Part shown: one piece after another, positions 8,713-18,000 of the stretch | How positions within the stretch are numbered: position 1 is the first letter of the stretch | How the letters are laid out: every line of letters begins with the position of its first letter | Assembly: GCA_964548165.1 (NCBI GenBank) | Contig: CAZJQD010000024.1 | Coordinates: forward strand, 13,249 to 36,380 | Length of the DNA stretch: 23,132 nt | Source: CAZJQD01 sp964548165 [NCBI: uncultured bacterium] | GTDB taxonomy: Bacteria > UBA8481 | Reading direction: 5' to 3' | Program-made: the position numbers and the translations under genes | The notes under the pieces: generated by a model | What the model was told of the DNA's origin: nothing | What the model saw: only the letters and a program-made list of their open reading frames with translations | Database searches by the model: none

Positions 8713-10404
8713 ATGAACACAATCACGAAGAATGCTGTACTCACGTTGGGGCCGGTCAACAGGCGTAGTCGATTTCTCATATTATTGTCGGCGTGGATAT
8801 GTGCCGTGGGACTGCTGATGTTCAGCGGTATCGCGGCGTATGCGGTGGCCACGGAGGGCGCGACCAGGAACGCGTATTTCATGCGGGCCGCCCAGTCCAT
8901 GGAACTCCTGGGAGACCGCAACGAAGCCGAGCGGCTCCGCAGGCTCGCCTACCAGGTCCCCACCGTTCCTCCCCGGATCTCGGATGCAGGCCGATCCGCC
9001 CATCCCGATTACACCGCCCAGTACGATGCTCTCTGGGTGCGCCTGAACGAAGCCATGCTCCGACCCGTGCACTCCTCCGAGGATCAGTGGCGTGTCGATC
9101 GCACCGAGGCCGCCCTTCACCTCGTTTCGCACGAGCTGAGCCAGGGTCGCTCCGCCATGATCCCGGTCATCCAGCAGTACCTGCACGACGCCAGCTACGC
9201 GTTGAACTGCCACATCGTTCCGAACGGCCCGGTCCAGGCCGCATCATCGGCGGCCGTCACGGCCCCGACCCGCGCCCCGACGGCGCCCGTGACCCCTGCC
9301 GCGCCCGCGGCCGTCGTTCCGGCGCCGGTTCCCCTGCCGACCGCGGCCATCAGCGCCACGCCGAACAGCATCCGCTCCGGAGCCTCTTCCCTGATCTCGT
9401 GGGCAACCACGGACGCGAAGCGAGCCCTCCTGAACGGTGAGCCCGTCGCCCTGAGGGGCACTCGTTCCGTCTCGCCCACCGCCAGCACCACGTACGCGTT
9501 GGAGGCCTTCAACGACGCCGGCCGCGCCACCGACCAGGCTCGGGTCACCGTGGCCGCGCCGCTCTCGCCCACGGCCTGGATATCGGCCGATCCCCAGCGG
9601 ATCGACCAGGGGCAATCCTCGGTCATCACCTGGTCCACGTCCAACGCGACGAGAGCCGAGCTCAATGGCCGTTCCGTCGCGCTCCAGGGATCCGAAGAAG
9701 TCACTCCGGCGACGGACGCAAGCTACATGCTCGTGGCCACCGGTCCGGGCGGCCAGGCCACCGACGAGGATCGCATCCTCGTCGATGTCGCCGTCGCTCC
9801 TCAACCCACGGCTCCCCTGCCTCCAACAATCTCGATCAGCGTCACGCCGGATCGCGTGAACGCCGGCGATCTCTCGCGGCTCACGTGGAGTTCCACCCGC
9901 GCCACGACCGTCCGCATCAACGGCGCCCGGGAGGAGACCGCGGGATCACGAGCGGTTTACCCGGCCGCCACGCACATCTTCTACGCCATGGCCGAGGGCC
10001 CGGGCGGCCAGGCGCGCGATTCCGCAACCCTGACCGTCATCAAGGAGGCCGTACGTCGCTTTACGGTCCTCTTTGACTTCGACGAGTACGTGATCCGAGC
10101 CGATGCCGAGGACACGATCGCGCAGTTTGTCCGCTTCATGCGCGACAACCCCGCGACCCGCGTCCTGGTCCAGGGTCACACGGACGCCATCGGCGGCGAG
10201 GCCTACAACAAGGCGCTCTCCGAGAGGCGAGCTCAGGCCGTCTACGACTACGTCATGATCCAGTTCGGATTCAGCCCCGATCGCTTCGTGACCGTGGGTC
10301 GCGGCGAGATGCAGCCCGTATCGACCAACGAGCACTCCGACGGCACCGACAACCCGGAAGGCCGGGCGATGAACCGCCGTGCAGACCTGGTGGTGATCGA
10401 GTAG
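8713..10404 (+). CDS. Membrane-anchored Ig-repeat protein with OmpA C-terminal domain
   Basis: The 563-residue protein has an uncleaved-looking membrane segment at about residues 22-43 (FLILLSAWICAVGLLMFSG). An uncharacterised helical region follows to about 165, then an Ala/Pro/Thr-rich linker to about 205. Three Ig-like repeats begin near 209, 285 and 372; each has the pattern xISxxPxxIxxGxSSxIxWxT, then NG, then YxLxAxxxxGxATDxxRVxV. The OmpA peptidoglycan-binding domain runs from about 445 to 560, with GHTD (D491), YNKALSERRAQAV and MNRRADLVVIE (R555-R556). It probably links the inner membrane to peptidoglycan across the periplasm. The ATG at 8713 is the first possible start after an in-frame stop at 8662, but no Shine-Dalgarno is visible. 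A strong terminator follows the stop. Confidence 0.9.
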   Translation: MNTITKNAVLTLGPVNRRSRFLILLSAWICAVGLLMFSGIAAYAVATEGATRNAYFMRAAQSMELLGDRNEAERLRRLAYQVPTVPPRISDAGRSAHPDYTAQYDALWVRLNEAMLRPVHSSEDQWRVDRTEAALHLVSHELSQGRSAMIPVIQQYLHDASYALNCHIVPNGPVQAASSAAVTAPTRAPTAPVTPAAPAAVVPAPVPLPTAAISATPNSIRSGASSLISWATTDAKRALLNGEPVALRGTRSVSPTASTTYALEAFNDAGRATDQARVTVAAPLSPTAWISADPQRIDQGQSSVITWSTSNATRAELNGRSVALQGSEEVTPATDASYMLVATGPGGQATDEDRILVDVAVAPQPTAPLPPTISISVTPDRVNAGDLSRLTWSSTRATTVRINGAREETAGSRAVYPAATHIFYAMAEGPGGQARDSATLTVIKEAVRRFTVLFDFDEYVIRADAEDTIAQFVRFMRDNPATRVLVQGHTDAIGGEAYNKALSERRAQAVYDYVMIQFGFSPDRFVTVGRGEMQPVSTNEHSDGTDNPEGRAMNRRADLVVIE

Positions 10405-10412
10405 GATCGGCG

Positions 10413-10439
10413 GAAGCGCCCCGGCTCGCGGGGCGCTTC
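10413..10439 (+). terminator. Terminator after the Ig-repeat OmpA gene
   Basis: A perfect 10-bp stem (GAAGCGCCCC with its complement) and 7-base loop begin 8 bases past the stop codon. A short pyrimidine tail follows. Confidence 0.8.
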
Positions 10440-10499
10440 TCTCCCCGGAGCCTCCCTCGTTCCGGATTCCGCCAGCAATCAAGAGCCGAGGCCTGATCC

Positions 10500-11474
10500 A
10501 TGACTCCAGGACCATCCGCATCGTTCGCACCCCGAAGGGCGTATTCGACCCTCCGGGGTGCGCTTTTCGTTTCCCTCTGGGCCCTTGCGACCCTGTCGGC
10601 ACTTGCCCCCCTCCCGGTCCACGCGCTCGAGGCCCCAGCCCCCCTGGCTTACGTCCTGAACGGCGGCCTCTGGATCGTTCTCCCGGGTGAAGCGCCCCGG
10701 TCCGTCCGACTCGAAGCCGCCACGAGCGTCGGTTCCCCGCGATTCCTCGACAGCAGTGGAGAGTCGATCCTCTTCTCGGCGCACCGCGTCGAGGGCATAG
10801 GCACGAACCGCCGCGGGGTCAATCTCCGCATCGCGGACCTCTACCTCTCTTCGCCGCGTGGCGTCAGCGCGATCACCGGCAATACCGACCTCGCCATCGG
10901 ACCCGACATTCACCGGGACGGGCGCGATATCGTCTACGTCTCGAACTACCAGGCGAGGCGGAGCGGCCAGAGGTCCCCGCTGGCGGGAACCGAGCTCTAC
11001 CGGCTCCGCTACCCCTGGCGACGTCCCGAGCGCCTGACCGACATCGGCGGCACCAAGTCCGATCCGACCTGGTCGCCGGACGGGAGTCGCGTGGCCTACC
11101 TCCACTCCCGGGGCGATACCCACGGCATCTACCTCCTGGATCTCGTCACGCTCCAGCAGACGCTCCTGGCGCCCGGTAGCACCCAGCCCACGTGGCGGCC
11201 GGACGGCAAGGCCATCGCCTTCTGTCGCAACGGGCGGCTCTTCGAGGCCGAGCTTCGCGACTCCACGGTGACCGTCGAGCGCGAGCTCTTTCCCGGGGAA
11301 CCGGGTCTCTTCGTGGCCTTCCCCCGCTGGACCGATTACGGCCTGCTCTTCCAGTGGTCGCGTTCGAGGCTGGAAGGCATCTCGCTACTGGATCCGGAGA
11401 CCGAGCACGTCCAGGTGCTTCTCAAGGGCGCGGAACGCTACGGCGCCTCCGACCTCGCGCCTCGCCCGCGGTAA
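10500..11474 (+). CDS. Secreted TolB-like beta-propeller protein
   Basis: The 324-residue protein has an N-terminal signal peptide: an Arg-rich start, a hydrophobic run LFVSLWALATLSAL, and probable cleavage after PVHA near residue 42. The rest is WD40/PD40-type propeller blades recognisable from DPTWSPDGSRVAYLHSRG, QPTWRPDGKAIAFCRNG and FPRWTDYGLLFQW, each followed by a strand that names a stored value. This resembles the TolB propeller without its N-terminal domain. The likely location is the periplasm. It follows the OmpA gene in the same orientation, which recalls Tol-Pal pairing, but a terminator separates them. GAGG lies 9 bases before the ATG. An unusual terminator-like hairpin lies within codons 9-21. 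Confidence 0.82.
   Translation: MTPGPSASFAPRRAYSTLRGALFVSLWALATLSALAPLPVHALEAPAPLAYVLNGGLWIVLPGEAPRSVRLEAATSVGSPRFLDSSGESILFSAHRVEGIGTNRRGVNLRIADLYLSSPRGVSAITGNTDLAIGPDIHRDGRDIVYVSNYQARRSGQRSPLAGTELYRLRYPWRRPERLTDIGGTKSDPTWSPDGSRVAYLHSRGDTHGIYLLDLVTLQQTLLAPGSTQPTWRPDGKAIAFCRNGRLFEAELRDSTVTVERELFPGEPGLFVAFPRWTDYGLLFQWSRSRLEGISLLDPETEHVQVLLKGAERYGASDLAPRPR
10526..10562 (+). terminator. Terminator-like hairpin inside the first codons of the TolB-like gene
   Basis: GCACCCCG-A-AGGG pairs with CCCT-C-CGGGGTGC (one mismatch) around a 9-base loop and is followed by CTTTTCGTTT. It has the look of an intrinsic terminator but sits about 27 bases after the start codon. No alternative ATG, GTG or TTG in this frame follows it before the signal-peptide core. 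It may act as an attenuator or may only reflect coding sequence. Confidence 0.4.
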
Positions 11475-11537
11475 TACGAAATAGGGGAAAGGCTGAAGTC
11501 GATCGCGATTTCGACTCTATATCCTGGCTTTGGATTT

Positions 11538-11565
11538 TGCCTTTCTCTGCGTTCTCTGCGATCTC
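11538..11565. repeat. Single 9-nt-periodic repeat arm
   Basis: Three tandem 9-mers of the type NTCTCTGCG form one arm like those bounding the elements at 8464 and 12429, but with a different base motif and no visible inverted partner. The gap 11475-11633 contains nothing else recognisable. Confidence 0.4.
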
Positions 11566-11617
11566 TGCGGTTCCATCTTGTGAATACCAGGCTAATCCGA
11601 GCATCCTGATTTTGCGG

Positions 11618-11632
11618 TAGGGATCAACCCCA
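11618..11632 (+). promoter_or_regulatory. Palindrome half-sites upstream of the 11634 promoter site
   Basis: TAGGGA-TCA-ACCCCA is one imperfect copy of the palindrome. It lies immediately upstream of a second copy at 11634-11648, so this region has alternating GGG and CCC half-sites. No -10 box is found at its own spacing. Confidence 0.35.
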
Positions 11633-11633
11633 T

Positions 11634-11677
11634 GAGGGTTCCACCCGATATCGCCTCCCCTCCGGGCGTTCTACACT
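11634..11677 (+). promoter_or_regulatory. Palindrome promoter upstream of the iron permease region
   Basis: GAGGGT-TCC-ACCCGA is followed by TACACT beginning 24 bases after the right arm, one base short of the spacing seen elsewhere. It would drive the small ORF at 11710 and the iron permease gene at 11960. Confidence 0.45.
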
Positions 11678-11709
11678 TGTTATGGATACGAGAGCGAAAG
11701 GCAGGGGCC

Positions 11710-11916
11710 ATGCGAAACGGGAGCGCGATGGAGTTCGAGCAGGAAGCCCGGTGCCTGCTTTCGCGCGCCGGGTGCAGTCCCGAGCTCACCGCCCGCCGCG
11801 CCGAGTATCACCGCGCCGCCTCGCTCGCGACCGACGCTCTTCTTCGTGCCCACGCGTGGCACGTCCGGGGAGCCAGCCCCAAGCATGATGGGGCCGCGCT
11901 TTCTCGGTCCGCCTGA
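11710..11916 (+). CDS. Small hypothetical protein (uncertain)
   Basis: An open frame of 68 codons starts MRNGSAMEFEQEARC, with AGGCAGGGG just upstream of the ATG. The first 50 residues could form amphipathic helices (EQEARCLLSRAGC, RAEYHRAASLATDALL) and have two Cys. It lies downstream of the palindrome promoter at 11634-11677 and 43 bases before the iron permease gene. I do not recognise the family, and in GC-rich DNA a frame of this length can arise by chance. Confidence 0.3.
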   Translation: MRNGSAMEFEQEARCLLSRAGCSPELTARRAEYHRAASLATDALLRAHAWHVRGASPKHDGAALSRSA

Positions 11917-11959
11917 AAGCCCGACAGCGCTTCCCTCGTGACGCGCGCCCGGTGACGGC

Positions 11960-12406
11960 ATGAGCGTCCTGGAGGCCTTCTCCCTGGAAGCCCTCTCCCG
12001 GCTCGCCAAGGGGCTCTCCAACAAGTCCGCCCAGCCGATCGCCACCTTCCTGGCGTTCCTCGCCATCCTCTGCTGGCTCCTCCTCGGCCCGGTGCTGGAC
12101 TACAACAACACCTGGCAGCTCATCATCAACACGCTGGCCGCCATCATCTCCATCGTCATGCTCTTCATCATCCAGAACAGCCAGCACCGGCACACGATCG
12201 CCATTCAACTCAAGCTCGACGAGATCATCCGGGCCACCAAGGGCGCTCACAACGAGATGATGGACATCGAGAAACTGACGGATGAGAACCTGGTGGACAT
12301 CCAGAAGAAGTACGGCCTCCTCGCGGTGCAGACGAAGGAGGACCTCAAGGCCGGCCGCATCGACACGCACTCGCCCGACATCAGCGCCGACATCACCGAG
12401 GATTAG
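11960..12406 (+). CDS. Low-affinity iron permease family protein
   Basis: The 148-residue inner-membrane protein has two transmembrane helices at about residues 25-47 (PIATFLAFLAILCWLLLGPV) and 52-72 (WQLIINTLAAIISIVMLFII). The family signature LGPVLDYNNTWQLIINT leads to IQNSQHRHTIAIQLKLDEIIRA, as in bacterial members of the low-affinity iron permease family (PF04120). The acidic C-terminal tail, about 50 residues, is longer than the core. Bacterial members are poorly characterised and transport is not established for them. The ATG at 11960 is preceded by GGTGACGGC, a weak ribosome site. Confidence 0.85.
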   Translation: MSVLEAFSLEALSRLAKGLSNKSAQPIATFLAFLAILCWLLLGPVLDYNNTWQLIINTLAAIISIVMLFIIQNSQHRHTIAIQLKLDEIIRATKGAHNEMMDIEKLTDENLVDIQKKYGLLAVQTKEDLKAGRIDTHSPDISADITED

Positions 12407-12428
12407 CCCGGTCTATTCGCATGTTTTC

Positions 12429-12603
12429 AACACGGAGGCCACGGGGACCACGGAGAAGGCCGATGCAAGGCATGGATTCAAGATATAGGCGCTGCGGAAC
12501 CACCTCATCATCACGGACGAATCGAGGTAAAAAGTCGGTGCTCATTCTTCGTCTGGATTCTTCTCCTTTGCCTCGCTCCGTGGTCCCCGTGGTCTCCGTG
12601 GTG
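12429..12603. repeat. 175-bp element with 9-nt-periodic terminal inverted repeats (copy B)
   Basis: The left end is three 9-mers (AACACGGAG, GCCACGGGG, ACCACGGAG). The right end is their inverse with only two mismatches in 27. The centre is about 120 bases, non-coding and largely unlike copy A, apart from a shared AAGGCNGATG next to the left arm and GATCAGGTTAG beyond the right arm. It sits between the convergent genes ending at 12406 and 12640 and could terminate both transcripts. Confidence 0.75.
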
Positions 12604-12639
12604 TGAATTCATGAATAGATCAGGTTAGCCTGGGTCCGT

Positions 12640-13110
12640 TCAGGTGAGGCGCGCGCACTCCTGGAGGATGCGATCCGTCATCTCGGAGATTCGCCGCTCG
12701 TGCAGGGCGTTATAGGAGACCTGGCGCTCCAGCTCCTCGAGGTTGTATCCGATGCTCTCGAGGATCGTGTTGATCCCCTGTTGTTCCAGCGTAATCCGGG
12801 CATCCCGATCGTAGCTCATGTGGACCTGGTAGAGCTGTTTCATCAGGTCGAAGCTCCGGCGCATCTCGACGACGGCCGCGACGGTCATGATGGGATCCAC
12901 GGGCGCCGTCCAGTTCGGTGGACGCTGAAGGGTTCGGGCAAAGGTGGAGAGGCTGTCGCGGTAGGCGCGCGCCAGGATGCGGTGAGGCTGCATCGCGCGA
13001 TTCACCGCGGCCTGGGCCTCGAACGCGGTCGTCGCAGCGCCGCGAACGGGCGCAGAGATCGCCGTGGTGCCGAGGATGGCGAGCAGAAGGAACCCCGTAA
13101 GCTTCGTCAT
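12640..13110 (-). CDS. Small secreted helical protein of unknown function
   Basis: The 156-residue protein has a Sec signal peptide (MTKLTGFLLLAILGTTAISA, with cleavage possible after APVRGA near residue 25). The mature part is predicted all-helical with heptad-like charged repeats (VEMRRSFDLMKQLYQVHMSY, NLEELERQVSY) and a single Cys near the C-terminus. I do not recognise the family. It is probably periplasmic. AAAGG lies about 9 bases upstream of the ATG. A palindrome promoter at 13179-13224 lies upstream in the correct orientation. Confidence 0.8.
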   Translation of the reverse strand: MTKLTGFLLLAILGTTAISAPVRGAATTAFEAQAAVNRAMQPHRILARAYRDSLSTFARTLQRPPNWTAPVDPIMTVAAVVEMRRSFDLMKQLYQVHMSYDRDARITLEQQGINTILESIGYNLEELERQVSYNALHERRISEMTDRILQECARLT

Positions 13111-13178
13111 CGTTTGTGCCTTTCCCGAAAGAGCGCGACGTCAGCCCCGCCGGGGCCGGTCGCCTGCTCCTACACCAC

Positions 13179-13224
13179 AGCATAGTCGTCGCCGCCCCGC
13201 CGCCGACATGGGGTCCACGCCCCA
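13179..13224 (-). promoter_or_regulatory. Palindrome promoter of the secreted helical protein gene
   Basis: Read on the minus strand this is TGGGGC-GTGG-ACCCCA, then 24 bases, then TATGCT at 13184-13179. The palindrome ends 98 bases before the ATG at 13110. Confidence 0.65.
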
Positions 13225-13248
13225 GCACCCTCAACAGTCCTTCCCTGA

Positions 13249-13285
13249 ATAAAAAAACTCCCCCGCGCCTTGCGACGCGGAGGAG
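13249..13285 (-). terminator. Intrinsic terminator after the barrel/collagen/OmpA gene
   Basis: On the minus strand a 10-bp stem (one G-T wobble) with an 8-base loop is followed by seven T residues. It lies 83 bases past the stop at 13369. The stem resembles the one behind the paralogous collagen-like gene at 4469-4496. Confidence 0.85.
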
Positions 13286-13368
13286 CAAGATCGCGTGCAC
13301 GGGATCGTGCACGTTCCAGGACCGGTATCGGCCGCCAGCCGATGACGGCCGACGGCCGGCTTCGGCCT

Positions 13369-14889
13369 CTACCTGTAGCTGGACGCGGAAATGAGCAGGA
13401 CCTCGACGCGCGCGTTGCTCCGCGCCGTCGCGTCGCCGAACGATCCCGAGACCATCCGGGAGGCCGGCACGCCGGCCTGCAGGAGCGAGTTGTACACGGC
13501 ATTGATGCGCTGGGTGTGCAGGTTCATGTTGCGCGCATCGTAGAACGCGTCGAAGCCGAGTTGCAGCGAGGGGTGTTCTCGCATGTAGGCCGCGATGTCG
13601 CTGATCTTTCGGGTATCGATCGATCGCAGGACGACGTCGTCATACTCGAACCAGAACTCCCGGTAGGACGTCCACTGCGGGATGACGCCCGTGGAACCCT
13701 GGAGACCCGTGGGACCCATGGGCCCCTGCGTGCCCATCGTTCCAGCACTACCGGTCGCGCCGACGACGCCGGCCGTCGTCGTTCCACGACCTCCCGTCGC
13801 TCCTTCAACGCCCTGCGCGCCTGCCACTCCCTGGGGACCGGCGGGACCGGTCGGTCCCACGAGCGTCGGCCCCTGGGCGCCCGTCCAGCCACGTTCACCC
13901 TGCGGACCAGAGGGACCCGCGGGACCGGTCGCGCCGGCATAGCCGACCGCGCTCGCACCCTGCAAGCCCGTGGCGCCCCGTTCGCCCTGGACGCCGGCAG
14001 GTCCGGCAGGACCCGCGACGCCGGCAGGACCGACGGCAACCGACCCGATCTCACCGGTCGCTCCGATAGGACCGCGCTGGCCCTGCGGTCCGGCTGGACC
14101 TGCCGCCCCGGTAGGACCGGCAAGCCCGTATCCCGCGGCTCCCGTGTACCCGGTCGGACCCTGCGCTCCGGCAGGACCGGCGGCACCCGCCGGACCGGCC
14201 GGGCCCATGAGGCTCGCCGTCCGAACAGGCGCAACCGTGGGCTGAACCGCCGCCACCGCGCGAGGCGGCGCCACGTACGCGGTCGTTGCCGCGGGCCGCG
14301 AGGGTCCGCCGAACGCCAGCGAAACGCCGGCGGTGATGGCGATGTTGTGGTAGGACTCCTGGAAGAGCTCGGTCACCATGTTGTCGCGGATATCGGCGCG
14401 GAACGAGAAGTAGTCGTTCAGGCGGTACTTCGCGCCGCCGCCGAAGATCACGACGGCGAGATCGTCCGTGGCAATCGAGGGATCATAGCGCGATCCGCCG
14501 AAGCCCAGGACGACGAACGGCACAAGCTCTCTCTGCGGAGCGAAGTGATAGATCGCGTTCGCGTAGTAGAGGTTGACGCGGACGCGGTCCATGGGACTGC
14601 GATACTGGCCTTCCATCGGGGTGGTGATCGACCGATCGGCGACATGCGAATAGATCTGATCTATCCCGACCTCGACCCCGAAATGGCGGGTGAAGTTGTA
14701 GCCGAGGCGGCCGCCGTAGGTGGCGGCATCCTCGAGATTCTTATTCGTCTGGAAGATGTTGTATCCCCCGAACAGGTTGGCCTCGAACGTCTTCGCCCGA
14801 ACCTCGGCGCCCGCCGACTGCGCCAGAAGCAGGGCGCCGACGGAAACCGCCAGGGCCGCCCGACTCACCGCACTATTCATCGTTTTCAC
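13369..14889 (-). CDS. Outer-membrane beta-barrel with collagen-like rod and OmpA-type domain
   Basis: The 506-residue product starts at a GTG ([11 protein letters not shown]) seven bases after GAGGAGG. A Sec signal peptide ends after SAGA near residue 28. Residues about 30-195 look like an eight-stranded OmpA-type barrel: alternating strands such as [21 protein letters not shown], finishing [12 protein letters not shown] linker rich in Ala, Pro and Val follows. Residues 229-402 are collagen-like: six exact 29-residue blocks of eight Gly-X-Y triplets plus a Gly-X4 pentamer (GYGLA, GSVAV, GASAV, GPTLV, GTTTA, GSTGV). Residues 403-506 are the short OmpA-type domain ([14 protein letters not shown]). 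The collagen and OmpA portions are paralogous to 4539-5504, which replaces the barrel with a lipid anchor. No palindrome promoter is seen upstream, so it may be transcribed from the ice-binding gene or its own unseen promoter. Confidence 0.9.
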   Translation of the reverse strand: MKTMNSAVSRAALAVSVGALLLAQSAGAEVRAKTFEANLFGGYNIFQTNKNLEDAATYGGRLGYNFTRHFGVEVGIDQIYSHVADRSITTPMEGQYRSPMDRVRVNLYYANAIYHFAPQRELVPFVVLGFGGSRYDPSIATDDLAVVIFGGGAKYRLNDYFSFRADIRDNMVTELFQESYHNIAITAGVSLAFGGPSRPAATTAYVAPPRAVAAVQPTVAPVRTASLMGPAGPAGAAGPAGAQGPTGYTGAAGYGLAGPTGAAGPAGPQGQRGPIGATGEIGSVAVGPAGVAGPAGPAGVQGERGATGLQGASAVGYAGATGPAGPSGPQGERGWTGAQGPTLVGPTGPAGPQGVAGAQGVEGATGGRGTTTAGVVGATGSAGTMGTQGPMGPTGLQGSTGVIPQWTSYREFWFEYDDVVLRSIDTRKISDIAAYMREHPSLQLGFDAFYDARNMNLHTQRINAVYNSLLQAGVPASRMVSGSFGDATARSNARVEVLLISASSYR

Positions 14890-14996
14890 TGCACATCCTC
14901 CTCGAGTCCTTAGCATCTTCACGATTCTTTCCCGGCCGCTGGAAGGGCCGTGTGTGATCCGGGCGCCGACCTGCGGAGCCCGCAATACCCCGGGGC

Positions 14997-15026
14997 GACG
15001 GGCAGGCGCATCCGCGCCCGCCCGTC
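14997..15026 (-). terminator. Strong GC hairpin between ice-binding and barrel genes
   Basis: A 13-bp stem with one wobble and a 4-base loop begins 38 bases past the stop at 15065. No T-run follows, so it is either a factor-dependent terminator or a structure in the leader of the barrel gene. The remaining gap 14890-15064 shows nothing else. Confidence 0.5.
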
Positions 15027-15064
15027 CTTCCCGTAAAGCCACTGCTACTTCGATAACCGGTTGC

Positions 15065-18000
15065 TTAGAATCCCGGGACGTTGATGACCGTGTTGACCAT
15101 GGTCACCGCCGCATTCAGGCCCAACGCTCTGCCGTTGAGGGTCGTGATGACCGCGACACCGGATGTGGAGAAGGTGACGCCGGCGTCCGCGATGATGGTG
15201 CCCACCATGGTTCCGCCGCCCGCCGCGTTGATGGTCGCCGCGGTGCCCACCTGCCAGAAGACGTTCGCCGCCTGCGCTCCGTTGATGAGAATGACACTGC
15301 GAGGCGCACCGGCCGCTCCAACCGTCAGCGAGGACCCGGCCTGGAAGACGAAGGTGGCGTCCGGATCGCCCTGGGCATCCAGGGTGAGATCCGATCCGGT
15401 GATGGCGAAGGTTCCGCCCGGCGCCTGGTAGATACCGGGCGCGAGCGTGAGGCCACCGAGGTTGTTACCCACGTTGGCGCCACCCGGCATGTTCGCCGGA
15501 GAGAGGTTGACCCAGGCCTGCTGGGCCGCGGCGCGAGCCGCGGTGGCGATGGCCATGGATGTTGCGGTTCCGGGCGCGGGGAGGTCGGTGTAGATCCTCC
15601 CGTTGACCTTGCCGTCCGGAGCTCCGTAGTTCGCAAAAGCGTCGTAGAAGGCGACGACCAGCGTTGATGCTCCGGTCGTTCCGAGGTCTCCGTTGATGAC
15701 GGTCAAGATTCCCTCGTTCGTGATGCCGGCTCCACCGCCGATGCCGCCGTAAGGCGCGGCCGCATTCAAGGGCATGGCTCCTGCCGCTGTATCCGTTCCG
15801 GTGGTGAAGTTCCAGGTCGAGTCCGTGGCCAGGGCGTTGCGGTTCAGGTCCTTGACCCCGGTCGTCAGCGTCGCCGTGTACTGCGTGTTGGGCTTGAGAT
15901 TGTCCGTCGGATTGAAGGTCGCGATGTTACTCAGGAGAATCTGGTCATAGATGATGGTGCCCGCGACCAGGCTGTCCGTGAGTGTCTCCTTCAGGGTGTA
16001 CGTCAGGACCGTGATGGTTGCGGGATCCATGGGTTCATTGAAGGTGGCCGAGACGGACTTGTTGATGGGTACGTTGGTGGTGTCGCGTCCGGGGTTCACC
16101 AGGATGACCCTGGGCGCCGTTGTATCGGTGCTGGTGCCCGTGGTCCAGCTCCAGCTGGTGTCCGTGACAATGCTGTTGCCGGCGATGTCCTTGGCTCCCG
16201 TGGTGACCGTGACCGTGTAGAGCGTGCTGACGGCGAGGTCGTTGTCGGGGTCGAAGACCGCGTTGACGCCCGCGTAGGTCACACTTCCGGCCACCGGGAC
16301 TCCGGCGGTCGTCAGCTTGAAGGTCGTGGTCGTCAGCGTCAGGGGGTTCATCTGCTCACTGAAGGTGACGCCAATCTGCGTGTTGATCGGCACGCCCGTG
16401 TCGCCATGGTTATTGACGTGCGCGATGACCCTCGGGGGAATGCTGTCCGGGGCCGCGCCGGTCGTGAATCTCCAGATGAAGCTGGTGTCCAGGGGGTTGC
16501 CCGAGAGATCCTTCACCGCGGTCGTGATCGTGGCCGTGTACTGGCTGTTGGGATACAGGTCGCCCGTGGGGCTGAACGTGGCAATGTTACTGAGGAGGAT
16601 CAGGTCGTAGACCATGGTGCCCGGCACGGCCACGCCGGTCGAATCCTTGACCGAGAAGGTCGCTGTGGTGATGGTCGCCGGATTCATGGCCTCGCTGAAC
16701 GTGGCCGAGATGACGTCAAGATTGGTGCTGACGCCCGATGCGCCGTCGACGGGGATGACGGAGTTGACCCGGGGTGCAATCGTGTCCGCCAGGAGTCCCG
16801 TGGTGAAGCTCCACGTGGAGTCCGTGGCCAGGCTGTTGCCCGCGAGGTCCTTGGCGCCCGTCGTGATACGGACGGTGTAGAGAGTGCTCGGCAGAAGATC
16901 GGTGTCGGGATCGAGTACCGCGTTCACGCCGGAGTAGGAGATGACGCCGGTTACGGTTCCTCCGACGCGCGTGCAGGTGAACGTCGCGGCGGTAATCGTC
17001 AGCGGATCCATCGGCTCGCTGAACGTCACGCCCAGGTTCGTCGAGACGGAGACGTTGGTGTCGCCGTTCTTGTTGATGTGGCTGATGACACGGGGCGCGG
17101 TGGTGTCCGCGGCCGAGCCGGTCGTGAACGACCAGGAGAACGGAGCCGCCATCGCATTGCGCGCCAGGTCCGTGACCGCGGTCGAGATCGTCACCGTGTA
17201 GCGCATGTTGGCCAGCAAGGTGTCCGTCGGGCGGAAGGTCGCGATGTTGCTCAGCAGGATCAGGTCGTACGCGAGGGTTCCCGGCACGTTCACGCCGGTG
17301 GAATCCATCATCGTCATGGTCAGGTTCGTCAGGGTCGCCGGGTCCATCGGTTCGCTGAACGTCGCGGAGATGCTCTTGATGCCGATGCTGACGCCCGTGG
17401 CTCCCGCGATCGGGATGACGGAGTTAACCGTTGGCGGAGTCGTATCCAGGCCCGCTCCCGTCGTGAATGTCCACGTGGAGTCCGCGACCATCGGGTTGCC
17501 CGCCAGGTCCTTGGCGGCCGTGGTCAGCCTCGCCATGTAGGCGGTATTCGGCGCCAGGTAGGTGTCCGGCGTGAAGACGGCGTTGGCTCCGTTGGCCGTC
17601 ACCCGGCCCGCCACGGTCGTAAGACCGCTCGTCAGGGTGAAGCTCGTGATGTTGATCGTCAGCGGGTCCATGGGCTCCGAGAGGGTTGCGCCCACCAGGG
17701 TATTGATCGAGACATTGGTGTCGGTGTGCCGAATGTTCGTCGCGATGACGCGGGGCGCCGCGGTGTCCGTGGCCACGCCCGTCGTGAAGGACCAGGCATA
17801 GTTGGCGAGCATCGAGTTGCCCGCGACGTCCTTGACGCCGGTGGTCACCGTCGCCGTGAAGACCGTGCTGGCCGCCAGGTTGGTATCCGGCGTGAAGGTG
17901 GCGACCTTGCTGGGAGAGTCATAGGCCACGGTGCCGGAGACCGGCGTCCCGAGATTGTTGACCAGGGTGAAGGTGACCGCATTGACCGAGACGGCATCCA

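Noticed and set aside
14990-14997. CCCCGGGG palindrome upstream of the barrel gene
   Set aside because: Its half-sites are in the opposite order (CCCC then GGGG) with no centre, unlike the operator-like motif, and it adjoins a GC-rich hairpin.
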